This document shows, piece by piece, positions 1 through 8,499 of a stretch of DNA of 32,639 nt; position 1 is the stretch's first letter, and each line of letters starts with the position of its first letter. The notes under the pieces were generated by a model. That model ran no database searches. It saw nothing but the letters and a program-made list of their open reading frames with translations, and had not been told where the DNA came from. The DNA is taken from positions 1 to 32,639 of the forward strand of contig JADFVK010000174.1 in the NCBI GenBank assembly GCA_015222495.1. Direction: 5' to 3'. The DNA comes from Pseudomonadota bacterium. GTDB taxonomy: Bacteria; Pseudomonadota; Gammaproteobacteria; GRL18. The translations under genes were made by a program, and so were the position numbers.

Positions 1-345
1 GAAGCCTTAAGCTGGATAGGCAGTTATCTGAAATATGCCCGTGCTGATTTATTAAACTTATCAGTATCTGATAAATTATTTGTCACACGTCGAGGCGGTG
101 GAATGACCAGACAAACTTTCTGGTATGTAGTGAAACGCTATGCCCGACAGGCCAGTATTTCCCTCACTCTATCACCACATGTTTTACGCCATGCTTTTGC
201 TACCCATCTATTAAACCATGGTGCAGATCTAAGAGTTGTACAAATGCTATTAGGACATAGTGATTTATCGACCACGCAAATTTATACTCATGTCGCCAAA
301 GAACGCTTAAAAGAATTACATTCACAGCACCATCCCAGAGGTTAG
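1..345 (+). CDS. xerD: Tyrosine recombinase XerD, C-terminal part (cut by window start)
   Basis: The reading frame is open from base 1, so only the last 114 residues are present and the true start lies outside the window. XerD, with XerC, resolves chromosome dimers at dif during division. The visible part is the tyrosine-recombinase catalytic domain: [12 protein letters not shown] carries the HxxR motif, [16 protein letters not shown] carries the second His and the nucleophilic Tyr. The tail around [13 protein letters not shown] closely matches remembered XerD tails, and MTRQTFW also favours XerD over XerC. In many gammaproteobacteria xerD sits directly before dsbC, as it nearly does here with yajQ in between. 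The identity is very likely; only the missing N-terminal half limits it. Confidence 0.95.
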   Translation, partial: EALSWIGSYLKYARADLLNLSVSDKLFVTRRGGGMTRQTFWYVVKRYARQASISLTLSPHVLRHAFATHLLNHGADLRVVQMLLGHSDLSTTQIYTHVAKERLKELHSQHHPRG

Positions 346-366
346 ATGATTGACAAATATAATTAG

Positions 367-400
367 TTAATTAAAATGGAAAGTCGTTGTTTTTAATTAA
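367..400. terminator. AT-rich inverted repeat after xerD
   Basis: TTAATTAAAA at 367-376 is exactly complementary to TTTTAATTAA at 391-400, with a 14-nt loop. It lies 22 nt after the xerD stop. The stem is all A/T and no clear T tract follows the hairpin, so it is at best a weak terminator. Confidence 0.25.
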
Positions 401-452
401 ATTATCCCTATATTATTAATAGACTATTCTTGTTTAGCCCTAGGAATTAAAA

Positions 453-935
453 ATGCCATCATTTGATATTGTCTCAGAAGTGGATTTACATGAACTCAGT
501 AATGCCGTAGACAATGCTAATCGTGCAATTAAACAACGCTATGACTTTAAAGGCACTGATACCAGTGTGAAGCAAAATAAAGAAGAAGTGATTCTTAGTA
601 GTGAAAGTGAGTTTCAGGTACAACAAGTTTTAGATATTATGCATAAAGAATTAGTACGTCGTAAAGTAGATATAAAAAGCCTTGAAGAAGGGGATTTAAA
701 ACCTCTGGGTAAACAAGTTCAACAAAAACTATTGATCAAACAAGGGGTTGATAAGGATACCAGTCGTAAAATTGTAAAATTAATTAAAGATAAAAAATTA
801 AAAGTACAGTCATCTATTCAAGGTGAGCAAGTACGTGTCACAGGGAAAAAGCGTGATGATTTACAGGCAGTAATGGCTATGTTGAGAGAGCTTGATTTGC
901 CAGTCGCCTTACAATATACAAACTTTAGAGATTAA
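453..935 (+). CDS. yajQ: YajQ family nucleotide-binding protein
   Basis: The protein has 160 residues, the normal length for YajQ, and starts with the typical MPSFDIVSEVDLHEL. It has the family core AIKQRYDFKGTD near residues 25-36 and ends with the usual LPVALQYTNFRD. YajQ proteins are cytosolic with two ferredoxin-like folds; members in Xanthomonas and relatives bind cyclic di-GMP and work with a transcription factor, while the role elsewhere is less clear. Whether this one binds c-di-GMP cannot be read from the sequence. It is a single gene, separated by about 107 nt from xerD and followed by a structured repeat and dsbC. The start has no competing upstream ATG. Confidence 0.93.
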   Translation: MPSFDIVSEVDLHELSNAVDNANRAIKQRYDFKGTDTSVKQNKEEVILSSESEFQVQQVLDIMHKELVRRKVDIKSLEEGDLKPLGKQVQQKLLIKQGVDKDTSRKIVKLIKDKKLKVQSSIQGEQVRVTGKKRDDLQAVMAMLRELDLPVALQYTNFRD

Positions 936-945
936 ACACTTAATT

Positions 946-1040
946 AAGAGCCCTCAGCCAACATAACAAGGCCACCATAAATTGTAGTAACATTAAATTT
1001 CTATAATTTATGGTGGTAAAACTTTTGTTATTCAAGAGCT
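946..1040 (+). repeat. Structured element, copy A (upstream of dsbC)
   Basis: This is one of three related elements (others at 6023-6119 and 15405-15496). It opens with AAGAGCCCTCAGCC. An outer helix ATAACAAG (963-970) pairs with CTTTTGTTAT (1022-1031) with a small bulge. An inner 12-bp perfect helix CCACCATAAATT (972-983) pairs with AATTTATGGTGG (1005-1016), extended by GTAG/CTAT. The loop begins TAACAT, preceded by GTAG. The element ends in CAAGAGCT, 37 nt before the dsbC start. The base pairing is directly visible; whether it acts as RNA or as a mobile DNA hairpin is inference. Confidence 0.7.
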
Positions 1041-1077
1041 AATTATAACCATAATAACCATAATAAATAGGATAAAT

Positions 1078-1806
1078 ATGTTTAAATTAATACCAGCAAT
1101 TGCAGCAGTTTTAACAGCAGGTAGTTTGATAATCACTAGTACTGCTTTAGCAAAATCAACACCAGAATTAGATGCGGCTCTGACAAACCTAATGCCGGGT
1201 ACTCAGCCAAGCAGTATTGATGAAACAGCAGTACCGGGTTTATATGAAGTCAGTTATGGTTCAACTGTTTTATATTTCAATAAAGATGCTTCTATCATGT
1301 TTCGTGGTGATTTAATTGATGTGAGTAGTCGCGAAAACTTAACGGAAAAGAAACGCGGTGAAGCTAGATCAGCTTTGTTAAAGTCTATGGATGAAAGCAA
1401 AATGATTGCCTATCCTGCTAAAAATGAAAAAGCAAAAGTAACCGTTTTTACGGATATTGACTGCCCTTATTGTGTGAAATTGCATCGTGAAATGGCAGAT
1501 TATAATGAAGCTGGAATTACTATTCAATATATGGCTTACCCTAGAGCTGGTATTGGTTCAGATTCATATAAAAAATCAGTGAATGTGTGGTGTTCGGATA
1601 ATCCACAAAAAGCCATGGGTGATGCTAAGGAAAAAAAGAGTATTGCTGATAAAACTTGTGATAATCCTGTTGCACAACAATTTCAGTTAGGTCAGGCATT
1701 GGGTGTGAATGGTACACCATCGATGTTTCTGGAAGATGGTACGAGCTTACCAGGCTATGTTCCTGCGCAACGTCTTTCAGGTCTTATCCAACAAAGTAAA
1801 AACTAA
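1078..1806 (+). CDS. dsbC: Thiol:disulfide interchange protein DsbC
   Basis: DsbC is a periplasmic disulfide isomerase that corrects wrong disulfides and is kept reduced by DsbD. A signal peptide occupies residues 1-25 with likely cleavage after ALA. An N-terminal dimerisation domain covers roughly 27-105 (PGLYEVSYG, ILYF-like strand, FRGDLIDV). A thioredoxin-fold catalytic domain follows with active site CPYC at residues 129-132, cis-Pro in NGTPS at 214, and a second cysteine pair at 172 and 194 as in other DsbC proteins. The length of 242 residues is normal. The gene stands alone after structured element A. DsbC would help fold multi-cysteine exported proteins, which fits a window containing several c-type cytochromes. 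Confidence 0.93.
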   Translation: MFKLIPAIAAVLTAGSLIITSTALAKSTPELDAALTNLMPGTQPSSIDETAVPGLYEVSYGSTVLYFNKDASIMFRGDLIDVSSRENLTEKKRGEARSALLKSMDESKMIAYPAKNEKAKVTVFTDIDCPYCVKLHREMADYNEAGITIQYMAYPRAGIGSDSYKKSVNVWCSDNPQKAMGDAKEKKSIADKTCDNPVAQQFQLGQALGVNGTPSMFLEDGTSLPGYVPAQRLSGLIQQSKN

Positions 1807-1882
1807 TATTTGCTACATATTAATATCTAAATGAGTAACAGACTTTTAAATAATGCCAGTAAAACAATCCATCATTCCAGGT

Positions 1883-1903
1883 AACTGACTGATCAGTTTT
1901 ATT
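1883..1903 (+). terminator. Small hairpin between dsbC and gloA
   Basis: AACTGA (1883-1888) pairs with TCAGTT (1893-1898) around a CTGA loop, followed by TTATT. It could terminate dsbC transcription. The stem is short and low in GC, so the call is weak. Confidence 0.25.
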
Positions 1904-1929
1904 GCTTAATATTTAAAAAGGAATTTTTT

Positions 1930-2319
1930 ATGCGAATTCTTCACACCATGATCCGAGTTGCTCATTTACAGCGTTCAATCGAATTTTATACAAATATTTT
2001 AGAAATGACTCTATTACGTCAAAAAGAATATCCTGAGGGACGTTTTACTTTGGCATTTCTAGGCTATGGTGATGAAAGCACTAATACCGTGATTGAGTTG
2101 ACACACAATTGGGATACTGATCATTATGAGCAGGGAACAGGTTTTGGTCATCTTGCCATTGAAGTGGATGATGTTTATCGAGCAACTGAACAAATTAGAA
2201 GTCAGGGTGGTGAAATAACACGTGATGCAGGTCCAATGAATGCAGGCAATACCATCATTGCTTTTGTAAAAGATCCTGATGGTTATGAAATTGAACTCAT
2301 TGGTGTTAAGAAAACATAA
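1930..2319 (+). CDS. gloA: Lactoylglutathione lyase (glyoxalase I)
   Basis: Glyoxalase I isomerises the hemithioacetal of methylglyoxal and glutathione to S-lactoylglutathione in the cytosol. The 129 residues match the short bacterial Ni/Zn type. The start MRILHTMIRVAHLQRSIEFY contains the first metal His (H5). LAFLGYG and VIELTHNWD include the first metal Glu near residue 56, GFGHLAIEVDDVY gives the second His near 74, and DPDGYEIELI gives the final Glu. AAGGA is placed 5-10 nt before the ATG. It appears monocistronic. Confidence 0.95.
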   Translation: MRILHTMIRVAHLQRSIEFYTNILEMTLLRQKEYPEGRFTLAFLGYGDESTNTVIELTHNWDTDHYEQGTGFGHLAIEVDDVYRATEQIRSQGGEITRDAGPMNAGNTIIAFVKDPDGYEIELIGVKKT

Positions 2320-2340
2320 ACAAAAAGAATGTCTGCAGCT

Positions 2341-2562
2341 TTATAAGTGTCCGATTTTTACTAAAATCAGGCTTTCCTCTTCGACTCGAGGATAATGTTG
2401 ACTCATATGTGTATGTGGCTGGAAAAGCTCATTTTTCGGCCAAAATACTAATGCAGTGCTTTTAGTTTCAAATTCATGCAGTGATACAACCCTTAAACCA
2501 CCTATGCCATCTCTCCATTGCTGTTGTTCTGGCCGGATACAAACTTTTTTTGAAATATCCAT
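2341..2562 (-). pseudogene. Cupin (ChrR-like) fragment, probably degenerate
   Basis: From an internal ATG at 2562 this reads 73 codons. The stretch W-R-D-G-I-G-G-L near the start, then TALVFWPKNELF and HTH, resembles the cupin_7/ChrR-like pattern in which a tryptophan, a conserved Gly-Leu strand and a metal-binding HxH are followed by a GGEE motif. Here the expected GGEE appears only as VEEESL after an odd SQHYPR insert, and the reading frame stops soon afterwards, well short of a normal cupin barrel. A longer version starting at 2595 would overlap the divergent ThiE-like gene. The likely interpretation is a decayed cupin gene squeezed between gloA and its neighbour; a short functional protein is not excluded. 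Confidence 0.4.
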
Positions 2563-2579
2563 ATTTAGAGTAAATTTAT

Positions 2580-3149
2580 ATGATAAATGATACATTAGCT
2601 GAATTTTATATGATGTCGGGTAAGTTTAGTGATCATAATGACTTTAAAAATAAGTTGAGCGATGCTCTTTCTCAGGGTAATAAAATTGTTCAACTTAAAA
2701 ATAAAGGTGTTATAGACTCTGATGAATATTTAGAATTAGCCAATATTGCAAACTCAGTTTGTCTGCAGTTTAATGCGATTTTATTATTGGCAACTTCTGT
2801 TGATATTTTTCAACAAACTAATGCCAATGGTTTGCATTTAAATAGTTATGCCTTATCTGAACACCTGGAACGACCTGTTGCTACAAATAAATTATTATCT
2901 ATTTCATGCCATACACTTGAAGAAATGAAACTGGCGGAAAAGTTTTCTGCTGATATCATCTTACTTTCGCCAGTTAAGGCAACTTCTAGTCATCCTGAGT
3001 TAGAAGGTATTGGCTGGCAACAATTTAGTCAAATGATCAAGCAAGTGAGTTGCCCTGTTTATGCCCTGGGTGGGATGCAGGTGACTGATTTAAATGATGC
3101 TAAACAAGTTGGTGCACAAGGTGTGGCAGTGTCATCATTATGGAAATAA
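2580..3149 (+). CDS. ThiE/TenI-family protein (thiamine phosphate synthase-like)
   Basis: The 189 residues form a single TIM-barrel ThiE/TenI domain. Recognisable segments are NKIVQLKNKG (strand with the Q-x-K pattern), NGLHLNSYAL, SISCHTLEEMKLAEKFSADIILLSPVKAT.SHP, GIGWQQF and CPVYALGGM near the C terminus. True ThiE enzymes join the pyrimidine and thiazole phosphates of thiamine. Several synthase residues are replaced here: the Asp after GLHL is missing and the substrate-loop GxTxxQ pattern is absent. The sequence resembles more closely the C-terminal domain that in many gammaproteobacteria is fused to the MutT Nudix hydrolase, but here it stands alone. Its catalytic activity is therefore uncertain. 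A second possible start is ATG 2610. Confidence 0.7.
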   Translation: MINDTLAEFYMMSGKFSDHNDFKNKLSDALSQGNKIVQLKNKGVIDSDEYLELANIANSVCLQFNAILLLATSVDIFQQTNANGLHLNSYALSEHLERPVATNKLLSISCHTLEEMKLAEKFSADIILLSPVKATSSHPELEGIGWQQFSQMIKQVSCPVYALGGMQVTDLNDAKQVGAQGVAVSSLWK

Positions 3150-3185
3150 TACCCTGTAACTTTTATAGTAATAATATTTTTACTG

Positions 3186-4358
3186 ATGTGTACTATTATG
3201 TTTAGGCAAATTCATTTTTATTTATTGATATTTTTTTTACTGATTTCCATTTCATTCTCCAGCCATGCGGATGTTGTTAAACCGGCCTTAGTTGAAATCA
3301 GTGTTAATACGAATGGTAGTTTTAGTATTGAAGTTCGTGCTAGTATTGAAGCACTATTAACAGGTATTAATAGCCGCTATAAGAATACCAAGGATGCACC
3401 CAATGCCCAGGCTTATGATGAATTAAGAGCCTTACCTAAGGAACAACTATTAGCTTCTTTTCAGAAATTTGAAAATCAGTTTTATCAGCAGATAAAGTTG
3501 TCATTTGACCAACAGCCCACAGCATTTAAAATTACTGCGGTAAAAATCCCAGAACCCGGTTATGTAAAAGTCCCAAGAATTAGTGTGATTAGCCTGACAG
3601 GTGAAGCACCTATAACAGCTAAATCACTAAGTTGGTATTATCCCATGAGTTTTGGCGATAATGCCGTCAGAGTCAGGCAAATTGATGAGACTAATGAAAA
3701 ATGGCATTGGTCTGCCTGGCAATGGCTGAGAGAGGATAAGACGAGTCAGCCTTTCTCTCTCACTGAAGTTTTTACTCAGCAAAGTCTATCAGAAATTATA
3801 TCCACCTATCTGGTTTCAGGCTTTGAACATATTCTGCCCAAGGGACTGGATCATATTTTATTTATTCTGGGTATTTTCCTGCTTAGTATTCATTTGCGCC
3901 CATTATTATGGCAAGTGACGATGTTCACCATTGCTCATACGATTACACTTGGTCTTTCCATGAATGGGGTGATCAATTTACCGGCTAATATTGTTGAACC
4001 ACTGATTGCCTTATCGATAGCTTTTATTGCTATAGAAAATATCCTATCGCCAAAATTACATAAGAGTCGTTTGTTCATAGTTTTTGGTTTTGGTTTATTA
4101 CATGGATTAGGCTTCGCCAGTGTTTTGACTGATTTTGGTATGCCGGAAAATGATTTTGCCACGGCTTTAATCAGCTTTAATATTGGTGTGGAGATTGCTC
4201 AATTGGCTATTATATTAATAGCCTACTTGTTTTTAGGCTATGGATTGCGTCGTCATTTAGCAGATGATCAGCAGTATCGAAAAGTTGTGGTTATTCCAGG
4301 ATCTTTAATTATTGCATTGATAGGTCTTTACTGGACTTATGATCGTATTATTTTTTAA
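3186..4358 (+). CDS. HupE/UreJ family membrane protein
   Basis: The predicted 390-residue protein has an N-terminal hydrophobic signal (residues about 8-28, ending SSHADVV), a periplasmic domain of about 180 residues, and a C-terminal membrane domain with about six helices from residue 205 on. The membrane part carries the HupE/UreJ signature: GLDHILFILGIFLL, FTIAHTITLGLS, HGLGFASVL and NIGVEIAQL, with conserved Asp/His residues in the helices that suggest metal binding. Related proteins have been linked to nickel or cobalt handling, but no nickel enzyme is visible nearby. ATG 3198 (MFRQIHF) is an equally good start. The gene ends 5 nt from a convergent gene, so transcription may run into it. 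Confidence 0.8.
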   Translation: MCTIMFRQIHFYLLIFFLLISISFSSHADVVKPALVEISVNTNGSFSIEVRASIEALLTGINSRYKNTKDAPNAQAYDELRALPKEQLLASFQKFENQFYQQIKLSFDQQPTAFKITAVKIPEPGYVKVPRISVISLTGEAPITAKSLSWYYPMSFGDNAVRVRQIDETNEKWHWSAWQWLREDKTSQPFSLTEVFTQQSLSEIISTYLVSGFEHILPKGLDHILFILGIFLLSIHLRPLLWQVTMFTIAHTITLGLSMNGVINLPANIVEPLIALSIAFIAIENILSPKLHKSRLFIVFGFGLLHGLGFASVLTDFGMPENDFATALISFNIGVEIAQLAIILIAYLFLGYGLRRHLADDQQYRKVVVIPGSLIIALIGLYWTYDRIIF

Positions 4359-4363
4359 TGAAT

Positions 4364-5215
4364 TCATTCGCCTATGACCACCTCATCCACTCCATGATAG
4401 GTCTGTATTTGTTCAATGACCTGAGTTAATAGCGGTAACATTGCTTTAGAATAGATTAATTCACGATCAATCCCTTCCATCCAACCATATAAAGAATGAA
4501 TGAGTTGTTGTTCAGTATGGATGGTATAGTGAACATCCTGCAGAATATTTTTGTATTCGCTATGAGTGGGAGCAACTTCCAGTTTATCAAATACACTAGC
4601 CAAGGTTGTCATTACGGGTAAAACATCATCATAAAGATCAAAATCAGCGGGTGAATAGTTTTTATGAGCTGATGAGACATTATTAATCCAGACCCTAAAA
4701 CTGCATTTTTGTAAACTATGATAGAGAGAATCTTCACTAATTAATAAGAATAATAAGTTTTTTGTATTGGCTTTGAGCTTATTATCGCCATAAATCCATT
4801 CGCAGGATTTGATAAAATGATAAATACGAATATGATCTTTAAAGTCAGCAAATTGTAATTGATCCAGAATTAATACCGTTTGCTCTCCCTCACTAAATGC
4901 ACAGCTTTCACTCATAATATGATCAAAGTCAGAAACCGGCTGTTCTGCAATCCCATGTTCATCTTCACTGGGCGGGATAACCACCTTACCTTCCAAGGAA
5001 TTTTTTTGGGTGAAATCATAATAAAGCAGGTTAGGATATGCCAGTGCTCTACCCAGAGCACTGGCAAAGGCTGTTTTACGACGCCCTTTATGACCCTCAA
5101 TATTAATTGTTTTTATACCATTAAATGTACAATTTTCCAGGCAGCGCAACTGATACTCATAATCATCATTGGATTCAAATCCATGGTCGGCCATTCTTTT
5201 TTGCAATGTTGTCAT
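4364..5215 (-). CDS. P-loop NTPase-like protein of unknown function
   Basis: The protein has 283 residues and no signal peptide. A strand TINIEG leads into GHKGRRKTAF (residues 41-50), which looks like a Walker A loop (Gly, Gly, Lys-Thr) but has Arg where the Gly before Lys is normal. TVLILDQL (113-120) looks like a Walker B strand with Asp118. Further on, LLFLLISEDSLYHSLQ suggests a sensor strand and FRVWI a following strand, giving an AAA-like arrangement. I recall similar gammaproteobacterial hypotheticals with GRRKT, so the variant is probably conserved rather than decay. It starts 30 nt after the upstream cytochrome c gene, suggesting one transcript. Function unknown. Confidence 0.65.
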   Translation of the reverse strand: MTTLQKRMADHGFESNDDYEYQLRCLENCTFNGIKTINIEGHKGRRKTAFASALGRALAYPNLLYYDFTQKNSLEGKVVIPPSEDEHGIAEQPVSDFDHIMSESCAFSEGEQTVLILDQLQFADFKDHIRIYHFIKSCEWIYGDNKLKANTKNLLFLLISEDSLYHSLQKCSFRVWINNVSSAHKNYSPADFDLYDDVLPVMTTLASVFDKLEVAPTHSEYKNILQDVHYTIHTEQQLIHSLYGWMEGIDRELIYSKAMLPLLTQVIEQIQTYHGVDEVVIGE

Positions 5216-5245
5216 TTTGTTGTTCAGGAATGCTATAAAGAATAC

Positions 5246-5908
5246 TTAATGAGACAGCAGGCGGATATAACTAATCAAAGCTTCAACATCACTTTGACTA
5301 AGAATATGGCGCCATGCAGGCATAAACTTCCCCTTGCCATCTAAAATGCTTTTTTCCAGTTCATGGTTGTTAAGACTATTGGTTTCATTGGGGTTGGTAT
5401 GATCCATGGGCATGATACCCATTAACTGCGTCATAATACCATCACCATCACCTTCAACACCATGACAAACCTGACAGTATTGCTGATAGAGATTATATCC
5501 CACCTTAGGATCACCCATTAACTCATGTTTTGCACTGCCAAGAAAACGTAAATAGGCAATTAATGCTTTGACTTGTTTATCATTGAAAATATCTTTCCAT
5601 TCGGGCATGGCTTCACTAAGTATATTGTGACGATCCCGACCAGTGATAGTTTGCTTGCCATTACCAGTGATAATTTTTGTTAAAATGGTATCGCTTCTTG
5701 AGCGAACGGTTGTGGTCAGGTCGGCTGGGTTTATCTGCATAGATTTAGCCAAAGCTCCGTCACCTTTACCCTCTGTACCATGACATAATTGACAATAAGA
5801 CACATAAAGCCTTCTTCCCTCATAGGCAGGAGGGGGGTTAGCAAAAGACTGGGATGGTAAAATAATCAGACAGCTTAAATAAAGTAATATATATTTTGTT
5901 AAATGCAT
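5246..5908 (-). CDS. Diheme c-type cytochrome
   Basis: An export signal covers residues 1-23 (cleavage near SFA-NPP). Two class I cytochrome c domains follow in tandem. The first has heme site CQLCH at 39-43 with GTEGKGDGALA after it; the second has CQVCH at 145-149 with GVEGDGDGI. Each domain ends in a segment with a possible axial Met and a LIAYLRFL/LISYIRLL helix. The protein is periplasmic and carries electrons; the partner is not shown by the context. It lies first in a two-gene minus-strand unit with the P-loop protein. The length of 220 residues is usual for double-domain cytochromes of the c4/c-555 style, but the c4 type is not certain. Confidence 0.88.
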   Translation of the reverse strand: MHLTKYILLYLSCLIILPSQSFANPPPAYEGRRLYVSYCQLCHGTEGKGDGALAKSMQINPADLTTTVRSRSDTILTKIITGNGKQTITGRDRHNILSEAMPEWKDIFNDKQVKALIAYLRFLGSAKHELMGDPKVGYNLYQQYCQVCHGVEGDGDGIMTQLMGIMPMDHTNPNETNSLNNHELEKSILDGKGKFMPAWRHILSQSDVEALISYIRLLSH

Positions 5909-6022
5909 GAATTCAACTTGATTGTTATTTTTATGTAATGTTTTAGTGGTTTTTATACATTATTATCCATAATAACAAATAAAGTCTATAAATTTCTAAC
6001 CTGAAAGTGATTTAAAACAATT

Positions 6023-6119
6023 AAGAGCCTTCAGCCAAACTTGAATTTAGCCAGCATCATTTGTAGTAACATAACAACTACACAATGATGGTGGAAAAAT
6101 TTAAGTTACTTAGAAGGCT
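6023..6119 (+). repeat. Structured element, copy B (upstream of parC)
   Basis: This is the best-formed copy of the three-member family. A closing helix AGCCTTC (6026-6032) pairs exactly with GAAGGCT (6113-6119). Helix 1 AACTTGAATTT (6038-6048) pairs with AAATTTAAGTT (6097-6107) with one G-T pair. Helix 2 CCAGCATCATT (6051-6061) pairs with AATGATGGTGG (6084-6094) with one mismatch and continues as GTAG/CTAC. The apical loop starts TAACAT. It ends 74 nt before the parC start. Compared with copy A the stems differ in sequence but keep pairing. Confidence 0.75.
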
Positions 6120-6193
6120 TTATTTACGGGAAAGAATGTTGTTAAATAGCCTCATCAAAATCATTTAGTTAAATTCGAGATAGAAGCTGCCTT

Positions 6194-8449
6194 ATGTCTG
6201 AGACATTTTTTCAGGAAGATGGGGTTGAATCCCTTCCAATAAAGACCTTTACCGAACAAGCCTACCTGGATTATTCCATGTACGTTATTCTTGATCGTGC
6301 TTTACCGCACATTGCGGATGGTTTAAAGCCGGTACAAAGGCGAATTATTTATGCCATGTCTGAACTGGGCTTAAAATCTACAGCCAAACATAAAAAATCA
6401 GCTCGAACTGTGGGTGATGTATTAGGTAAATACCATCCTCATGGAGATACTGCCTGTTATGAAGCTATGGTATTAATGGCACAGCCTTTTACCTATCGTT
6501 ATCCTCTGGTGGATGGCCAGGGTAACTGGGGTTCTATGGATGATCCTAAGTCCTTTGCCGCCATGCGTTATACAGAATCTAAACTCTCTCTTTTTTCAGA
6601 AGTTTTATTAGATGAGCTAGGACAGGGGACAGTAGACTGGGAACCTAATTTTGATGGTACGCTGGATGAGCCCAGATTATTGCCGGCACAGGTTCCACAT
6701 ATTTTACTTAATGGTACTACAGGGATTGCTGTGGGTATGGCGACTGACATTCCTGCGCATAATCTCAACGAAATTGTAGCAGCCTGTATTTTATTATTAG
6801 ATACACCTACTACAACACTGGATGAAATCTGTACAGTGGTTAAGGGGCCTGATTATCCAACTGATGCAGAGATTATTACGTCTAAAGATGATATTTTTAA
6901 AATGTATCAAACAGGACATGGCTCTATTCGTATGCGTGCCTGTTTTGAGAAAGAAGCCAATGATATTATTATCACTGCCTTACCCCATCAAACATCCGGA
7001 GGTAAAGTTTTAGAACAAATAGCTGCCCAGATGCAGGCCAAAAAATTGCCCATGGTTTCTGATCTAAGAGATGAGTCTGATCATGAGAATCCAACACGTC
7101 TAATTATTACTCCTCGTTCCAATCGAATAGATCTTGAGCAGTTAATGCAGCACCTTTTTGCTACCACTGATCTGGAAAAAACCTATCGGGTAAATATGAA
7201 TATGATTGGCCTGGATGGAAGGCCACAGGTTAAAAATCTTAAAAACATTTTAACAGAATGGATTCTCTATCGTTTCGAAACGGTGCGCAGGCGTTTGCAA
7301 TTTCGTCTGGATAAAGTCAATGAGCGTTTGCATTTACTTGATGGTTTTATGATTGCTTTTTTAAATATTGATGAAGTGATTCATATTATTCGCACAGAGG
7401 AAAAACCTAAGCCTGTATTAATGGCCAGATTTAAATTGTCTGATATTCAGGCAGAAGCCATACTTAACTTGAAATTACGTCATCTTGCCAAGCTGGAAGA
7501 AATGAGAATTCAAGAAGAGCAATTGGAGCTGCAAACAGAACGTGACTGGCTGCAAACAACATTGGGTTCACGTCAACGTATGAAAACTTTGATTAAAAAA
7601 GAGTTAAAAGAGGCAGTCAAAAAACATGGTGATGAACGTCGTTCTCCTATAGTGAGCCGTGATGCTGCCAAAGCCATGGAAGAAACAGATTTAGTTGGGG
7701 CGGATCCTATTACAGTGGTACTTTCAGAAAAAGGCTGGATCCGTGCTGCTAAAGGACATGATGTAGATGCCTCATCACTCAACTATAAAGCAGGGGATGG
7801 CTTTAGAGCCAGTACGCAGGGCAAAACCAATCAAATAGTGGCTATTTTAGATAGTAGTGGTCGTAGTTATTCTCTATCAGGACACACTTTACCATCAGCA
7901 CGGGGCCAGGGAGAACCATTAACTGGTCGTTTGACTCCTACTGGAAATGTCGAATTTATTTCTGTTCTTATGAATACTAATGAAGCTCAGCTTTACCTAT
8001 TTAGTACCGATGCGGGTTATGGTTTTGTCGGTAAACTCAGTGATATGTTCAGTAAAAATAAAAAAGGTAAGGCTTTAATTAAAATTCCAGCAGGTGGAAA
8101 AGTATTAGAACCTTTAGCTGTTATAGATGTTGAAACTGATAAAGTCGTTGCTGTTAGTAATGAAGGGCGTTTATTGATTCACTCACTTTCTGATTTACCA
8201 TTATTGGCTAAGGGTAAAGGGGTAAAAATTATTTCTATTCCTTCTTCCAGAGTAGTGGATCGTGAAGAGTATATACAGGCAATTACTTTATTACCAGCTG
8301 ATGAAAAACTTACTATTGTTTCCGGCAAACGTCATTTAACTCTAAAAGGGAGTGATTTAGAGCATTATATGAATGAACGTGGTCGTCGAGGTAATAAACT
8401 TCCTAGAGGTCTGCAAAAAGTTGATTCAATCTATACCGGAGATAAGTAA
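6194..8449 (+). CDS. parC: DNA topoisomerase IV subunit A
   Basis: ParC cuts and rejoins DNA in topoisomerase IV, which unlinks daughter chromosomes with ParE. The 751 residues match the ParC length. The N-terminal breakage domain holds [14 protein letters not shown] (43-55), the quinolone-region motif [13 protein letters not shown] (78-90) and the catalytic tyrosine Tyr126 in AAMRYTES. A coiled region and the DEK-like [11 protein letters not shown] segment follow, and a C-terminal beta-pinwheel carries degenerate boxes such as [13 protein letters not shown]. At the quinolone-sensitive site Thr86 stands in place of the Ser in E. coli; Glu90 is kept. parE is not next to it. It is convergent with ribE, 20 nt apart. 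Confidence 0.96.
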   Translation: MSETFFQEDGVESLPIKTFTEQAYLDYSMYVILDRALPHIADGLKPVQRRIIYAMSELGLKSTAKHKKSARTVGDVLGKYHPHGDTACYEAMVLMAQPFTYRYPLVDGQGNWGSMDDPKSFAAMRYTESKLSLFSEVLLDELGQGTVDWEPNFDGTLDEPRLLPAQVPHILLNGTTGIAVGMATDIPAHNLNEIVAACILLLDTPTTTLDEICTVVKGPDYPTDAEIITSKDDIFKMYQTGHGSIRMRACFEKEANDIIITALPHQTSGGKVLEQIAAQMQAKKLPMVSDLRDESDHENPTRLIITPRSNRIDLEQLMQHLFATTDLEKTYRVNMNMIGLDGRPQVKNLKNILTEWILYRFETVRRRLQFRLDKVNERLHLLDGFMIAFLNIDEVIHIIRTEEKPKPVLMARFKLSDIQAEAILNLKLRHLAKLEEMRIQEEQLELQTERDWLQTTLGSRQRMKTLIKKELKEAVKKHGDERRSPIVSRDAAKAMEETDLVGADPITVVLSEKGWIRAAKGHDVDASSLNYKAGDGFRASTQGKTNQIVAILDSSGRSYSLSGHTLPSARGQGEPLTGRLTPTGNVEFISVLMNTNEAQLYLFSTDAGYGFVGKLSDMFSKNKKGKALIKIPAGGKVLEPLAVIDVETDKVVAVSNEGRLLIHSLSDLPLLAKGKGVKIISIPSSRVVDREEYIQAITLLPADEKLTIVSGKRHLTLKGSDLEHYMNERGRRGNKLPRGLQKVDSIYTGDK

Positions 8450-8458
8450 ATTAACATT

Positions 8459-8499
8459 AGGATTATAATTTAGATACTTGCATTCTGCTTTATAATCCT
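8459..8499. terminator. Inverted repeat between parC and ribE ends
   Basis: AGGATTATAA (8459-8468) is exactly complementary to TTATAATCCT (8490-8499), with 21 nt between. The right arm lies inside the last codons of ribE. It may serve as a shared stop for the convergent genes, but there is no T tract on either side. Confidence 0.3.

Noticed and set aside
4880-5344. 154-codon plus-strand frame opposite the P-loop and cytochrome genes
   Set aside because: It lies antisense to two genes with clear domains and has no recognisable motif.
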